Source of the DNA: Branchiostoma belcheri
Taxonomy: Eukaryota > Chordata > Leptocardii > Amphioxiformes > Branchiostomatidae
Length of the DNA stretch: 64,000 nucleotides
Direction: 5' to 3'
Assembly: GCF_001625305.1 (NCBI RefSeq)
Contig: NW_017803257.1
Location: forward strand, 410,046-474,045
The notes under the pieces are model-generated. The model searched no databases. It saw only the letters and a program-made list of their open reading frames with translations, and was not told where the DNA came from. The position numbers were made by a program, and so were the translations under genes. Below are positions 63,791 through 64,000 of this stretch, piece after piece (the stretch's first letter is position 1; each line of letters starts with the position of its first letter).

Positions 63791-64000
63791 GTAGGTTTAC
63801 AGAGTTGTGGTACGTTTGGGAAATGTAGAATGAGCCGCAGTATCAAATAGGCTGATGGTATGCTGCCGAAATGTTGGTGGGTCGTTTTTAAGACCCATGG
63901 TCATGCAGAACGAACTGAAAATGCTGTAAGGGTTATCAGAATCAGTTTGTTTTGAGGACGGCCCTAAAAGTCCCTCCCCTAACAATAATTCTGTAACACC

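Overview
The window looks like chordate nuclear DNA, most likely amphioxus (Branchiostoma). Genes are intron-rich and encode metazoan proteins. KIFAP3 and GORAB lie close together, as I recall they do in human 1q24. Innate-immunity-type families (fibrinogen-domain, C-type lectin, TRIM, CARD) are present. Several introns carry tandem copies of exon-intron boundary segments, a repeat class I remember from amphioxus as 'mirage' minisatellites. The species call is inference.

Layout. 1-2984: no gene recognised. 2985-8391 (+): secreted coiled-coil protein with a fibrinogen C-terminal domain, 990 aa over 8 exons. 10476-19976 (-): KIFAP3, kinesin-2 accessory subunit, 18 exons. 20902-24028 (+): divergent E2 enzyme of UBE2F/UBE2M type. 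26770-32614 (-): GORAB, a golgin, 6 exons. 33685-51516 (+): CCNB1IP1/HEI10, meiotic RING protein, 10 exons, with a 12.1-kb fifth intron. Inside that intron on the opposite strand, 36314-42845, is a small three-exon gene for a secreted or membrane coiled-coil protein. 52846-56490 (+): type II membrane C-type lectin. 57612-63026 (-): TRIM-type protein (RING, two B-boxes, coiled coil) ending in an APC10/DOC-like domain. 63604 to about 63790 (+): first exon of a CARD-like gene.

Exon coordinates were worked out by hand from GT-AG or AT-AC sites, reading phase and remembered protein families. Every multi-exon model closes in frame.

Three signals stand out. (1) Eight exons of KIFAP3, the E2 gene and GORAB have partial tandem copies in a neighbouring intron. 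Seven copy sets carry the 3' splice site plus the first half of the exon. One carries the exon end plus the 5' splice site. (2) Three introns have complete U12-type signals: one AT-AC and one GT-AG in KIFAP3, and the giant GT-AG intron of CCNB1IP1. (3) The TRIM protein has a C-terminal domain I do not know from any TRIM family. Introns also hold many MITE-like elements, two families with clear 8- or 9-bp target duplications. YY1-type ATGGCGG motifs sit in the divergent promoters.
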